From NCBI RefSeq assembly GCF_004216665.1, contig NZ_SGWY01000004.1, positions 186,001 through 250,000 of the forward strand: 64,000 nt of DNA. The letters are read 5' to 3'. Under the pieces are notes generated by a model. It was given only the letters and a program-made list of their open reading frames with translations. It searched no databases and was not told where the DNA came from. Every line of letters begins with the position of its first letter. Position 1 is the first letter of the stretch. Made by a program: the position numbers and the translations under genes. Source of the DNA: Agromyces ramosus (GTDB taxonomy: Bacteria > Actinomycetota > Actinomycetes > Actinomycetales > Microbacteriaceae). Positions 24,677-33,404 of this stretch are shown piece after piece.

Positions 24677-25660
24677 TCAGACGCCGTCGAGTTCCTCGCC
24701 GAGGTCCGTGAGGATCCGACGCAGGTCCTGAACCGTCGCGAAATCGATGCTGATCTGGCCTTTCCGCGTACCTAATGCGATGCGGACCCGAGTGTTCAGG
24801 CGATCCCCGAGTCGACCGGCCAAGTCGTCGAGGAAGTCCTGGCGCTTTCCGGCGGCCGGCTTCGCTCGCGACGGCTTCGGCTCGCTCGTGGCGATCGCCT
24901 CGGCGGCACGGACCGAGAGTTCCTCGTTCACGATCTTGTCGGCGAAGCGCTGCATCTCCTCGGGGTCGTCGCCGATCGAGAGGATCGCCCGCGCGTGACC
25001 CGCGCTCAGCACCCCGGCAGCGACCCGGAGCTGGACGGCTTCGGGAAGCTTCAGCAGTCGGAGCGTGTTCGAGATCTGCGGCCTGGATCGACCGATGCGC
25101 GAGGCGAGCTCTTCCTGGGTGATGCCGAAGTCGGCGAGCAGTTGCTGGTAGGCGGATGCCTCCTCCAGTGGGTTGAGCTGCGAGCGGTGCAGGTTCTCGA
25201 GCAGCGCGTCCCTGAGCATGGCCTCGTTGGCCGTGTCCTTCACGACGGCGGGGATGGTGTCGAGACCGGCGGCCTTCGTGGCTCGAAGCCGGCGCTCGCC
25301 CATGACCAGCTCGTACTTGCCGATCTGGTCGGGATGCGGGCGCACGACGATCGGCTGCAGCACGCCGAACTCGCGGATGCTGTGCACGAGCTCCGCCAGG
25401 TCCTCGGGATCGAAGACGCTGCGCGGCTGCTGGGCGTTCGGGACGATGTCGTCGGGATCGAGGCGCGCCAAGTGCGCACCGGGCACCGTCAGCAGCCCCT
25501 CCGCGGCGGCGGCCTGCTCGACGGCAGCGATCGCCGTCGCCGGGGTGGAATCGGCATCGGGGAAGAACACGTCGACGGGGCGCGTGGCGCGACTGGCGTC
25601 GTCGCCGGTCGGGATGAGTGCGCCGATGCCGCGGCCGAGACCGGTTCGTTTGGTTGCCAT
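24677..25660 (-). CDS. parB: Chromosome partition protein ParB
   Basis: CTPase clamp that loads on parS, spreads and organises the origin for segregation. It has 327 residues. The N-terminal CTP/Arg-rich box is present as GERRLRATKAAGL (GERR at 121-124) after IVPNAQQPR; the helix-turn-helix is in ITQEELASRIGRSRPQISNTLRLL; the C-terminal dimer domain ends the protein. The ATG shares one base with the parA stop (TGATG), so the two are co-translated. Confidence 0.97.
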   Translation of the reverse strand: MATKRTGLGRGIGALIPTGDDASRATRPVDVFFPDADSTPATAIAAVEQAAAAEGLLTVPGAHLARLDPDDIVPNAQQPRSVFDPEDLAELVHSIREFGVLQPIVVRPHPDQIGKYELVMGERRLRATKAAGLDTIPAVVKDTANEAMLRDALLENLHRSQLNPLEEASAYQQLLADFGITQEELASRIGRSRPQISNTLRLLKLPEAVQLRVAAGVLSAGHARAILSIGDDPEEMQRFADKIVNEELSVRAAEAIATSEPKPSRAKPAAGKRQDFLDDLAGRLGDRLNTRVRIALGTRKGQISIDFATVQDLRRILTDLGEELDGV

Positions 25661-27999
25661 CAGTTGGTGTCCTTCTGGGTTGCTGCGCCACGCCGCGCGA
25701 TCTCGGCCGCCGCCTCTCGGTAGGAGAGGGAGCCACTCGACGCGTAGTCGTAGCTGATCACGCTCTGGCCGTAGCTCGGTGCTTCGGAGACTCGCACCGA
25801 GCGCGGAATGATCGTGTCGAGCGTCTGGTTGGGGAAGTGGTCGCGCACTTCCTGCGCGACCTGCTGCGCGAGGTTCGTGCGCGAGTCGTACATGGTGAGC
25901 AGGATCGTCGAGAGGCGGAGCTCGGAGTTGAGGTGCTTCTCGATGAGCTCGATGTTGCTGAGGAGCTGCGAGAGGCCTTCGAGCGCGTAGTACTCGCACT
26001 GGATCGGAATGAGCACCTCACGCGCGGCGACGAAGGCGTTGATCGTCAACAGGCCCAGGGACGGCGGGCAGTCGATGAACACGTAGTCGTATGGACGATC
26101 CATGCTCGCCAGGTGTGCGTCCAAAGCACGGCGGAGGCGCTGCTCGCGCGCGACGAGCGACACGAGCTCGATCTCCGCGCCGGCGAGGTGGATGGTGGCG
26201 GGGACGCAGTCGAGGTGCTCGTGCTCGGTCGACGGGCGCACGACATCCGCGAGGGGGAGGTCGGAGACCAGCACGTCGTAGACACTCTCCTGCTCGGAGC
26301 GATGATCGACGCCGAGCGCGGTCGAGGCGTTTCCCTGCGGATCGAGGTCGATCACGAGCACGTGTGCACCCGTCCGCGCCAAGGCCGCGGCGAGGTTCAC
26401 CGCGGTGGTGGTCTTCCCGACGCCGCCCTTCTGGTTGGAGATCGTCAGGATGCGCGTGCTGGCCGGCAACGGCAGCACCTCCTCGTCCAGGGCGAGGCGG
26501 CGCCGTGTCTCGTCCGCGAGTTGATCGGCCAGGGGAGTTCCTCCGTGTCGGGTGTCCGTTTCACGTGAAACGGGAACTTCAGGGGCGAGCTCGACGGTTT
26601 CACGTGAAACACCGGCGCTGGCGGGCTGGATCGGCGGTGCGATCATCTCCGTGGAACCGTGCGCGAAGCGCGGCGCGATGGTGTCGTCATACGTGCCGCG
26701 GTTCGTCGGAACTCGCTCGTCAAGGCTACCGGTCGCGGCGGTGGATCCGTGGCCCCTCGGTTCGCCGGTGAGGTTCGACGGGCTCGGCGCTGGAGTGAGC
26801 TCCTCGGTTTCATGGGTCACCGCGCCGGCGTCGGGCGCGCCGGACCCGGCGGCGAGCTGCCCCGGTGGGTCCGTGGGAGCGGAAGCGGCCTCTCGCGGCA
26901 CTTCGCGGGGAACGGCGATCGGCGCGATGGCAGATGTGGTCGACGGCACGCTGCCGTCGCCGCCCGCGGCCGGACCGACCGTGGCCGCCGTGGGTCGGGG
27001 AGCCGTGGGGGAGGTCGATGTCGATTCGAACGTCGGCTCGGTGGTGAGCCCCGGGCCACGCGGTGCTCGTCCACCTTCATCCTCAGGCCCACCGGTGGCC
27101 GAATCAGGCCGTGGTCGTTCGGGCTGCAGCGATGAGGCTGTTTCGGCCGCGGCGTCGCCCACGATCTCGCGGATGATGTCCTCGAGCAACCGGTCGGCGG
27201 TCGTCGGGGTGTGCTCGTGCGGGGGAGCGGCTGCGTCCGGCGCGGCCGGCTCATCGTTCAGTGCGGCGGCCGTCGCGGCATCCCAGTCATAGCTTCCGGT
27301 GGCGGTTGTGGGGTTCGCCGGTTCCGTACTGCTCGACCTCGGCCAGTTCGTCGCCGCCGGTGGCTTCGGTGATCCGACGCCGACGTGGACGGGAGTCGCG
27401 GTGGGCTCGGGCGGGATCGGCGCCGTGTTCGGCCTCATCTCGCGCACCGGCGAATCCTCGTGGGACTGCTCTCCAGCCGGGTCGATATGACCGACGCCGG
27501 TCGACGTCCAGGCGGTGGTCGGTGATTCCGTGTCGGCCGCGGTGGCGCGGGTGGGTGCCGTCGGGACCGCACCGAGCGTGCCGCTGCTCTCTCCTGCCGG
27601 AGCTGACGAATCCGGGTCGCGCACCCATGACGCCGTGGTCGACGCCGTGGGCGGTTCCATGCCGGTTCCCTCGGCTTCCGCCTGGTCGTCGCGCCGGCCG
27701 TCGGCCGTGGGCGACGAGACTGCGGTAGGCGCAGGCGCCCATGAGGGCGATGCGCCGATCGGCGGCGGTGGAGGACTCACCGTCGGCGTCTGCGGCGGTT
27801 TTGGTGTGGCGCGCGCTTCGGGACTCCACTGCGCATCGGGTCCGGCCGCGACCGCGGGTGGCACAACGACTGGCGGCGGCGTCGGATTCGGCTGAGCCTG
27901 TTGTGGTGTGAAGGAACTGGCGTGGGTGGTGCCTGTGGGCTGTTCGGATTCGGGTTGGTGGCGCTTGCGGTGGAACCATCCGCGTCCACCCTGTGCCAT
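25660..27999 (-). CDS. parA: Chromosome partition ATPase ParA with very long disordered N-terminal extension
   Basis: The C-terminal ~290 residues are a normal ParA/Soj: deviant Walker A ISNQKGGVGKTTTAVNLA, VIDLDPQGNAST, FIDCPPSLGLLTINAF and SVRVSEAPSYGQSVISYD. If translated from the ATG at 27999 the protein has 779 residues, with ~480 Pro/Thr/Ala-rich residues ahead of the ATPase, interrupted by ordered-looking pieces such as SYDWDAATAAALNDEP and RLLEDIIREIVGDAA. Supporting this start are GGAG eight bases upstream and a TAGGCT -10 at 28068. The conservative alternative is ATG 26646 (~328 residues). Two parS sites lie in the coding sequence, each encoding VSRET. Confidence 0.75.
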   Translation of the reverse strand: MAQGGRGWFHRKRHQPESEQPTGTTHASSFTPQQAQPNPTPPPVVVPPAVAAGPDAQWSPEARATPKPPQTPTVSPPPPPIGASPSWAPAPTAVSSPTADGRRDDQAEAEGTGMEPPTASTTASWVRDPDSSAPAGESSGTLGAVPTAPTRATAADTESPTTAWTSTGVGHIDPAGEQSHEDSPVREMRPNTAPIPPEPTATPVHVGVGSPKPPAATNWPRSSSTEPANPTTATGSYDWDAATAAALNDEPAAPDAAAPPHEHTPTTADRLLEDIIREIVGDAAAETASSLQPERPRPDSATGGPEDEGGRAPRGPGLTTEPTFESTSTSPTAPRPTAATVGPAAGGDGSVPSTTSAIAPIAVPREVPREAASAPTDPPGQLAAGSGAPDAGAVTHETEELTPAPSPSNLTGEPRGHGSTAATGSLDERVPTNRGTYDDTIAPRFAHGSTEMIAPPIQPASAGVSRETVELAPEVPVSRETDTRHGGTPLADQLADETRRRLALDEEVLPLPASTRILTISNQKGGVGKTTTAVNLAAALARTGAHVLVIDLDPQGNASTALGVDHRSEQESVYDVLVSDLPLADVVRPSTEHEHLDCVPATIHLAGAEIELVSLVAREQRLRRALDAHLASMDRPYDYVFIDCPPSLGLLTINAFVAAREVLIPIQCEYYALEGLSQLLSNIELIEKHLNSELRLSTILLTMYDSRTNLAQQVAQEVRDHFPNQTLDTIIPRSVRVSEAPSYGQSVISYDYASSGSLSYREAAAEIARRGAATQKDTN
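26558..26571. other. parS site 1 (inside parA)
   Basis: GTTTCACGTGAAAC, the 14-base core of the parS palindrome bound by ParB, lies inside the parA coding sequence. Confidence 0.95.
26597..26610. other. parS site 2 (inside parA)
   Basis: A second GTTTCACGTGAAAC, 39 bases from site 1 and in the same reading frame. Confidence 0.95.
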
Positions 28000-28067
28000 A
28001 CCCGTCGCTCCAACCGTTGCGCCATCTCGCCGTCGGTTGCGCTGCCGCGTTCCCGACTTGAGTGTCA

Positions 28068-28073
28068 AGCCTA
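28068..28073 (-). promoter_or_regulatory. Candidate -10 element for parA-parB
   Basis: TAGGCT on the minus strand fits TANNNT and would start transcription ~60 bases before the ATG at 27999. It rules out an in-frame ATG-type start at 28131 and favours the long form of ParA. Confidence 0.4.
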
Positions 28074-28422
28074 ACCGTCGCCACCGTCGGGCATGGGGCG
28101 GATCACCCCGGATCTCCGGATCCGGAGGCAATTCGCGGACGGTCGGTCTCGGACCCTGTTCCGTCCTCGATGAGGAACCTCGCTTGCACCGCGCGCGGCT
28201 CCAACCTCGTTGGCTCAGCGCCCGTATCCCAGGTTATTGAAGAGGACGGGCTGGAACTCCGCGGGGTCAATCAATCGAGCCGGATCCGTCCCATGCCGTC
28301 AATGGCGGTGTGCATCGGCGGTCACAGCGCCACAACGAGCGTTCTCGTGGAACGCCGAGTCGGCGTGTGCGATCACCGGGGTGGATCGTGGAGCGATCTC
28401 TCCCCACTGCTCGTCCGTGAGT

Positions 28423-28436
28423 GTTTCACGTGAAAC
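28423..28436. other. parS site 3
   Basis: GTTTCACGTGAAAC in the non-coding region upstream of parA. Confidence 0.95.
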
Positions 28437-28641
28437 GTATGAAAGGAGCAGGGTCAGACCACCTGTGATGCGCGTCAGCCTGGACCAGGCCAACGGAACC
28501 TCGCTCAGCCACTCGGTGCTTGCGTAGGGTGTCGTGTGTCGACCGCCACCGGGCTCCGCCTGCTCTGCTCGGGCTGGCTGAGCTGCGGCGGGAAGAACAT
28601 GGTGGCTTCGAGAACCCATTCGAGGTGGGGGGCGCCGATGT

Positions 28642-28903
28642 GGGTGAGTGCATCAGATGGTGTTGGCCGGCGGCGAGCATCCCGCGCGGCCCACCGGCGG
28701 CTCGGTCCGCGTCGGATGAGCACGTCGCACGGCGATACACGCATCGCTTCAACGACGGTGGTGACTCCAACGGGTGAGTGCATCAGATGGTGTTGCCCGG
28801 CGCCGAGCATCGCGCGCGGCCCACCGCAGGCTCGGTCCGCGTCGGATGAGCACGTCGCACGGCGATAGACGCATCGCTTCGACGGCGGTGGTGGGCTCCG
28901 ACG
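28642..28903. repeat. 130-bp imperfect tandem duplication
   Basis: Two adjacent copies (28642-28771 and 28772 to about 28903) begin GGGTGAGTGCATCAGATGG and share GGCTCGGTCCGCGTCGGATG and GCACGTCGCACGGCGATA. They differ at roughly ten positions and one indel, so the duplication is not recent. No common reading frame is preserved. Two units without spacers, so not a CRISPR. Confidence 0.85.
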
Positions 28904-29176
28904 GCAGATCGGGTTTGGTGCCCGGTCCACCTCAGGCGATGGGCGCGCTCGAGGGTGTGAGGGTTGCGAGGGATCACGTGGTTCATGTGCGTACTGCGGC
29001 GGCGCGCACCAATACGCTGATCTGCTCGCAGCACGGCAACACTCCATCGGGCTGCACCACACCAGCATCCCGTATGTGAGCTGTCCCAAATCGCGCCTGC
29101 ATCCGGCCGGCATCCATCCCCGGCCAGCACCCGGCGGGAATCTCCCGACGCACCGGCCCAGCCGGGCTCACAAGCT

Positions 29177-29190
29177 GTTTCACGTGAAAC
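29177..29190. other. parS site 4 (perfect 16-mer)
   Basis: The core is flanked by T and A, giving the full consensus TGTTTCACGTGAAACA. Confidence 0.95.
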
Positions 29191-29322
29191 AGGCGACCGT
29201 GAGCTCCTCCTGAATCACCGACTGGTGCTGACGTTGACGCCCTGAGTCGAAGACTGAACAACAGGAAGGACGAACCGGAACCCCCGGGACCACTCTCGCC
29301 CATTTCGGGGCCCCTCTCACCC

Positions 29323-29336
29323 GTTTCACGTGAAAC
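29323..29336. other. parS site 5
   Basis: GTTTCACGTGAAAC, 146 bases from site 4. Confidence 0.95.
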
Positions 29337-30135
29337 GAACGTCTGGGATGCGCGTGACCCCCGGGTGCGGGTGAGCGCGAGGGACGAACGCCTCGACCCC
29401 GACAGGGCCTCTCTCTTGGTCGCCGGTCGTGAAGCGGCCACTCGGAGCGCGCAGGAGCCGGTGGACTGGGATCGTGTTGGTGCTCGCTTGACCGATGGGG
29501 GAGGCTCGTGGGCTTCGTGGCACCGTGGCTCGGGGAACGAACACGCGGTGCCCGCGTCGAGGCATGACCAGAGTGTTCGCCCGCCCTGATGTGCCAGGGC
29601 GCGACACTCCCGCATTGGCGGCTGGGCCGAGGCAACCCACACCCCTGCCCCCGACGCGGGACTGTGGCAAGTGGAGACGTGGATCCCGCGCGCGTGACGA
29701 CGTCGAGGAAACGTGTGACGACGTCGGGAAGGGGAGGGCCGGCCGGCCCCCACCGGGTTCGACGATCCACCGGGCTCGATCGACGACGCCGATCACTCGA
29801 TCGTGACGTGTGAGCTCCGGGGGAGTCTGATTTCGTCTTCTCGTCACCTTGAACGGGGGTCACCTCGGACTCAGGCGGGTGCCGTTCCAGTTCCGTCGAG
29901 TTCGACGGCCTCGCGTCGGCGCCGGCTCTGCAGATCGACTCGAGCCGACCGGATGGCGAGTGGTCGGTCGGGTGCCGTCTCGGTGGGCTCTCCGTCCATC
30001 GCAACCACGACCCGCCGACGCCACGCGCCACGCGGAGTCGTCCACGTCGAAGGGCAGACTCGTCCGTTCTCTTGGGAACGGTGGATCACGGGGATCAGGA
30101 GCTGCCCCAACGAAGCGCGGTACGGTCTGATCGAC

Positions 30136-30789
30136 CTAGCCCACCGTCGCGCGGAACACGCGGGTGACCTCGGACACCACGCCTTCACCCAGCACGATCA
30201 CCTCAGCGTCGTGCACCCGGTACTTGCGGATCGCCTTCTCGGCGGCGGTGATCTCTCCGTCGACTCCCGCGCCCTTCATGAGCACGAGCTCGCCTCCAGG
30301 TCGGAGCAGGGGAGCGGTCACCGGGATCAGGGTCCGAAGTGCGCTCACCGCGCGGGCGGTCACCTGGTCGAGTGCACCCTTCAGCTTCGACTCCTCGGCC
30401 CGGGCGCGAACGACCTCGACGTTGGAGAGACCGAGCTCGCCGGCCTGGCGTTCGAGCCAGGCAACACGTCGTTCCATCGGCTCGATGAGCGTGAACGAGA
30501 CATCCGGGCGCATGATGGCCAGCACCAGACCAGGGAGACCCGCGCCCGACCCGACGTCGCCGACGCGGCCGGGGTGCAGGAGCGGACTGACCAACGCGCT
30601 GTTCAGGATGTGGCGGGTCCACAGGCGGGGGAGCTCGAGCGGACCGATCAGGCCGAGCTCCTCGCCGTGGCGCGCCAGCGCCTCCGTGAACTGGCGGCCG
30701 CGCTCGATGTGCGGTCCGAACACCTCGGCCGCCGCCGCGGGCTCAGGTTCGAGTCCGCCGATCATCGTTTCACGTGAAACGTCAGGCAC
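30136..30789 (-). CDS. rsmG: 16S rRNA (guanine-N7) methyltransferase RsmG (GidB)
   Basis: Methylates G527 (E. coli numbering) of 16S rRNA. It has 217 residues with ERGRQFTEALARHGEELGLIG split over the N-terminal helix, the SAM-binding GDVGSGAGLPGLVLAI, IEPMERRVAWLERQAGELGL and VTARAVSALRTLIP. The protein begins PDVSRETMIGG; VSRET is encoded by a parS site at its start. The GTG at 30789 overlaps the jag stop by eight bases; no clear ribosome-binding site, so it is probably translated by coupling. Confidence 0.95.
   Translation of the reverse strand: MPDVSRETMIGGLEPEPAAAAEVFGPHIERGRQFTEALARHGEELGLIGPLELPRLWTRHILNSALVSPLLHPGRVGDVGSGAGLPGLVLAIMRPDVSFTLIEPMERRVAWLERQAGELGLSNVEVVRARAEESKLKGALDQVTARAVSALRTLIPVTAPLLRPGGELVLMKGAGVDGEITAAEKAIRKYRVHDAEVIVLGEGVVSEVTRVFRATVG
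30767..30780. other. parS site 6 (in the 5' end of rsmG)
   Basis: GTTTCACGTGAAAC read in frame as VSRET at residues 4-8 of RsmG. Confidence 0.95.
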
Positions 30790-31279
30790 CGCGGGTGATG
30801 ATGGTGTGGCGATCGGCGCCCTCGCCGCGCGACTCGGAGTGGAACCCGCGTTCGCTGACGAGGTCGTGCACGAGCTTGCGCTCGTACGACGACATCGGCG
30901 GGAGTGCAGCCTCGGCCGCGCCCCCCTCGATGCGCTCGACGGCGCGGTTCACCAGGCCCGCGAGCTCGTTGCGTCGAACGTCTCGCGACCCTCCGATGTC
31001 GAGGATGAGGCGGGAGAACACGCCGGTCTTCGTCTGCACCGCCAAGCGCGTCAGCTCCTGGAGGGCGCTCACGGTGTCGGGCTTCGACAGCAGGTTGAGG
31101 TTCGCTCCATCGCCGGCGTTCACCGAAACGTAGGCGCGACCGTTGCGGGCGTCGATGTCGATGTCTCCATCGAGATCGCAGATGTCGAGGAGCTCCTCGA
31201 TATAGTCCGCTGCGATGTCGCCTTCTTCTTCGAGCTGGGCGATCGAGCGGTCGTCGGTCTCGTTCTGCACGTCGGTCAT
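30782..31279 (-). CDS. khpB: Jag/KhpB RNA-binding protein (KH and R3H domains)
   Basis: A 165-residue protein with an acidic N-terminus, a KH domain (residues ~35-95, including GRAYVSVNAGDGANLNLLSKP with the modified GxxG loop) and a C-terminal R3H domain (LPPMSSYERKLVHDLVSERG, then ESRGEGADRHTII, with the RxxxH). It binds RNA and is linked to cell-wall growth in Gram-positives. Its position between yidC and rsmG is the conserved one. Start ATG at 31279, three bases after the yidC stop. Confidence 0.95.
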   Translation of the reverse strand: MTDVQNETDDRSIAQLEEEGDIAADYIEELLDICDLDGDIDIDARNGRAYVSVNAGDGANLNLLSKPDTVSALQELTRLAVQTKTGVFSRLILDIGGSRDVRRNELAGLVNRAVERIEGGAAEAALPPMSSYERKLVHDLVSERGFHSESRGEGADRHTIITRGA

Positions 31280-31282
31280 GGT

Positions 31283-32239
31283 CTACTTCCCGCCCTGCTT
31301 CTTCGCGCGAGCCTTGCTGACAGGCTGCTGGCGCTGTGTGGGCTTCTTCTGTTCGGCGACGTCGTTCTCGGGCTTCTCCTCGACGACGAGCTTGCCCTTC
31401 CTGGCGAGGCGGGCCTCGCGGGCCTTCGCGGCCTCACTGCCCGGGGTCGGCATGTTGCGGATCACGACGAACTGCTGGCCCATGGTCCAGAAGTTCGAGA
31501 CCAGCCAGTAGAACATGACGCCGATGGGGAAGGCGACACCCGAGAAGGCGAAGACGAGGGGGAGCAGGTACAGGAGGATGCGCTGCTGCCGGAACATGGG
31601 GCTCGCCTTGGTCTCGGGCGACATGTTCTTGGAGACGATCTGCAGCTGCGTGATGAACTGCGAGGCGGTCATCAGCACGATCATGACCGAAGCGACCACC
31701 ATGGTCTGCCACGGCTGACCGCCGTTGTTGAATGCCTCGATGAAGGTCGAGCTCAGCGGCGCGCCGAGGAAGACCGAGTTCGCGAACGAGTCCGCGAGCT
31801 CCTGGCTGAGGAAGCCCACGCCCGCCTTGTCATGCACCGATGCGTCGTTGAGCACCGAGAACAAGCCGAAGAAGATGGGCATCTGCAGTAGCAGCGGCAG
31901 GCACGAGGAGAGCGGGTTGGTGCCGGTCTTCTTGTACAGCTCCATGGTCTCGCGCGACATCGCCTCGCGAGAGTACTGGTCCTTCTTGCCCTTGTACTTG
32001 TCCTGGATCTTCTTGAGCTGCGGCGCGACCTCGAGCATGCGGCGCTGGCTCTTGATCTGGCGCACGAAGATCGGGATCAGCGCCGCGCGCACCACGATGA
32101 CCAGTCCGACGATCGAGAGCACCCACGTCACGCCCGCGTCCGGGTCGAGGCCGAAGAACGTCCACATGGAGTGGAAGGCGACGAGGATCAGCTCGATCAC
32201 CCATTTGATCGGCCAGAGGATCAGACTGAGGATGTCCAT
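31283..32239 (-). CDS. yidC: Membrane protein insertase YidC
   Basis: Inserts and folds membrane proteins with or without the Sec translocon. It has 318 residues and five expected membrane helices: IKWVIELILVAFHSMW, WVLSIVGLVIVVRAALIPIFV (with the positively charged groove residue Arg in VVRAALIP), SSCLPLLLQMPIFFGLFSVL, MVVASVMIVLMTASQFIT and the last helix PLVFAFSGVAFPIGVMFYW. The C-terminal tail is Lys-rich (KKPTQRQQPVSKARAKKQGG), as needed for ribosome contact. It is a short Gram-positive type with no large periplasmic domain. Confidence 0.96.
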   Translation of the reverse strand: MDILSLILWPIKWVIELILVAFHSMWTFFGLDPDAGVTWVLSIVGLVIVVRAALIPIFVRQIKSQRRMLEVAPQLKKIQDKYKGKKDQYSREAMSRETMELYKKTGTNPLSSCLPLLLQMPIFFGLFSVLNDASVHDKAGVGFLSQELADSFANSVFLGAPLSSTFIEAFNNGGQPWQTMVVASVMIVLMTASQFITQLQIVSKNMSPETKASPMFRQQRILLYLLPLVFAFSGVAFPIGVMFYWLVSNFWTMGQQFVVIRNMPTPGSEAAKAREARLARKGKLVVEEKPENDVAEQKKPTQRQQPVSKARAKKQGGK

Positions 32240-32248
32240 GGGTGCGGG

Positions 32249-32710
32249 TCAGTCCTTTCGGGACAGGATGGGGGACGAGTTCGTGAGCACCGGTTCAACG
32301 GTGACCGGGCGCAGGTGCGAGTGGCGTGCGACGCCGGCGTCGACGGTGGCCTGGTGTTCGAGTTCATGGGCGAGCCGAGCGGCCGCCGCATCCGCTTCGG
32401 CCTTCGGGAACATGCCCTTCGGAACGACCCAGCCGAACGTCGTGATGCGGTAACGGTCGTGGCGGGAGATCCGCACGTCGTCGATGCCGCCGGCCGTCCA
32501 GGGGTTGCAGCGCACGATGCGCCACGCCGTCAGTGCCGACCCGACGAGCAGGCCCTGCTGCTGCACCGAACCGAGGCCGTAGGCCGAGCAGGACGGGTAG
32601 TACCGGCAGACATCGCCGTAGAGCGGTGAGATGAGCTTGCGATACGCCCGAAGCATCAGCACCCCGGCATTGCGGGGGAGGAGGAGCAGGAACAGGGCGA
32701 GGTCGCGCAC
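32249..32710 (-). CDS. yidD: Membrane protein insertion efficiency factor YidD
   Basis: Small membrane-associated protein that aids YidC-dependent insertion. 153 residues; the core (RAYRKLISPLYGDVCRYYPSCSAYG, here split, then RIVRCNPWTAGGIDDV) has the family's three conserved Cys. It extends ~60 residues beyond the usual ~80, with a polar C-terminal tail. GTG at 32710 is chosen because AAAGG lies eight bases upstream and it directly follows the rnpA stop. Confidence 0.93.
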   Translation of the reverse strand: MRDLALFLLLLPRNAGVLMLRAYRKLISPLYGDVCRYYPSCSAYGLGSVQQQGLLVGSALTAWRIVRCNPWTAGGIDDVRISRHDRYRITTFGWVVPKGMFPKAEADAAAARLAHELEHQATVDAGVARHSHLRPVTVEPVLTNSSPILSRKD

Positions 32711-32711
32711 G

Positions 32712-33068
32712 TCAGCGACCTTTCGCGAGGGGAACGGCGGCGGGAGCCGACAGGGCCTCGAGCACCTCGGCTCGCAACTGGCTCCACTCCGCCTCGGCGG
32801 CACCCGGCAGGGCGCGCACCACAACGTCGACGCCTCGTGCGCCGTCGGCGAGTGCCTCGTGACATACCGACTTGAGCCGGCGCCGGACGAGATTGCGACG
32901 CACCGCGGTGCCGACCTTCTTCGAGACGATGAAGCCGAAGCGTGCGTCGGTGCCCGACTCCCGTGAGCGCAGATAGCTCACGGTGTGGGCACCGGCGACC
33001 TTCGCACCGCGGCGCACGATGACTCGATAGTCGTCGGCGCTCGTGATGCGATTGGCTTTGGCGAGCAC
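32712..33068 (-). CDS. rnpA: Ribonuclease P protein component
   Basis: Protein subunit of RNase P, which matures tRNA 5' ends. About 118 residues from the GTG at 33068: VLAKANRITSADDYRVIVRRG at the start is the normal N-terminus, and the RNR motif region is VSKKVGTAVRRNLVRRRLK. An in-frame start 20 codons upstream would overlap rpmH and is unlikely. It follows rpmH by seven bases. Confidence 0.95.
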   Translation of the reverse strand: MLAKANRITSADDYRVIVRRGAKVAGAHTVSYLRSRESGTDARFGFIVSKKVGTAVRRNLVRRRLKSVCHEALADGARGVDVVVRALPGAAEAEWSQLRAEVLEALSAPAAVPLAKGR

Positions 33069-33075
33069 CGAAGGA

Positions 33076-33213
33076 CTATGCGGAGAGTTCGGTGCGACCC
33101 TTGGCGCGGCGTGCCGACAGGATGGCACGACCGGCGCGGGTGCGCATGCGAAGGCGGAAGCCGTGCTTCTTGGCGCGACGACGGTTGTTCGGCTGGAACG
33201 TACGCTTGCTCAT
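33076..33213 (-). CDS. rpmH: 50S ribosomal protein L34
   Basis: 45 residues, [19 protein letters not shown] followed by [19 protein letters not shown], a complete and typical L34. GGAGAAGAAGA lies directly ahead of the ATG. First gene of the minus-strand operon rpmH-rnpA-yidD-yidC-jag-rsmG pointing away from dnaA. Confidence 0.98.
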   Translation of the reverse strand: MSKRTFQPNNRRRAKKHGFRLRMRTRAGRAILSARRAKGRTELSA

Positions 33214-33404
33214 TCTTCTTCTCCGGCTGTTGGAATCTCCGCGCCGCGCAGTGGATGCGATGCCGCGGCAGGAAAACTGGGTGCCCGAAAGGGCTGGGGT
33301 CAACCTATTAAAACTACGGCCTCGGAGTCCCGGGGTCAAACCAGGTGCGGCTCGAACCCGGCGTAGTGCAAACGACACAGTATCGCGCGTACCTCGGGAT
33401 CCCC

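Larger units (their letters stand above)
28074..30135. other. About 2 kb without a convincing gene: origin-proximal parS region
   Basis: Between the parA promoter and the rsmG stop there are open frames on both strands, but none has a recognisable domain, a good start site or the strong third-position GC bias of neighbouring genes. It holds three parS sites (28423, 29177, 29323) and a 130-bp tandem duplication at 28642. A short IS5-transposase-like peptide (LTDEQWGEIAP, minus strand, 28389-28421) abuts the first parS site, and a pair of close GTGACGACGTCG repeats lies at 29693-29724. In relatives the parA-rsmG gap is usually short. It is probably a centromere region with remnants of decayed sequence. 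Confidence 0.6.

Noticed and set aside
28000..28131. In-frame extension of parA to a start at 28131
   Set aside because: It lies upstream of the -10-like TAGGCT at 28068 and has no ribosome-binding site; the ATG at 27999 is better supported.
28642..28903. CRISPR array
   Set aside because: Only two long adjacent units, no spacers between short repeats, and no cas genes.
28505..30031. Protein-coding genes on either strand in the parS region
   Set aside because: Several frames of 100-280 codons exist but are Arg/Pro-rich, have no recognisable family and read through the parS sites and duplicated units in different frames.
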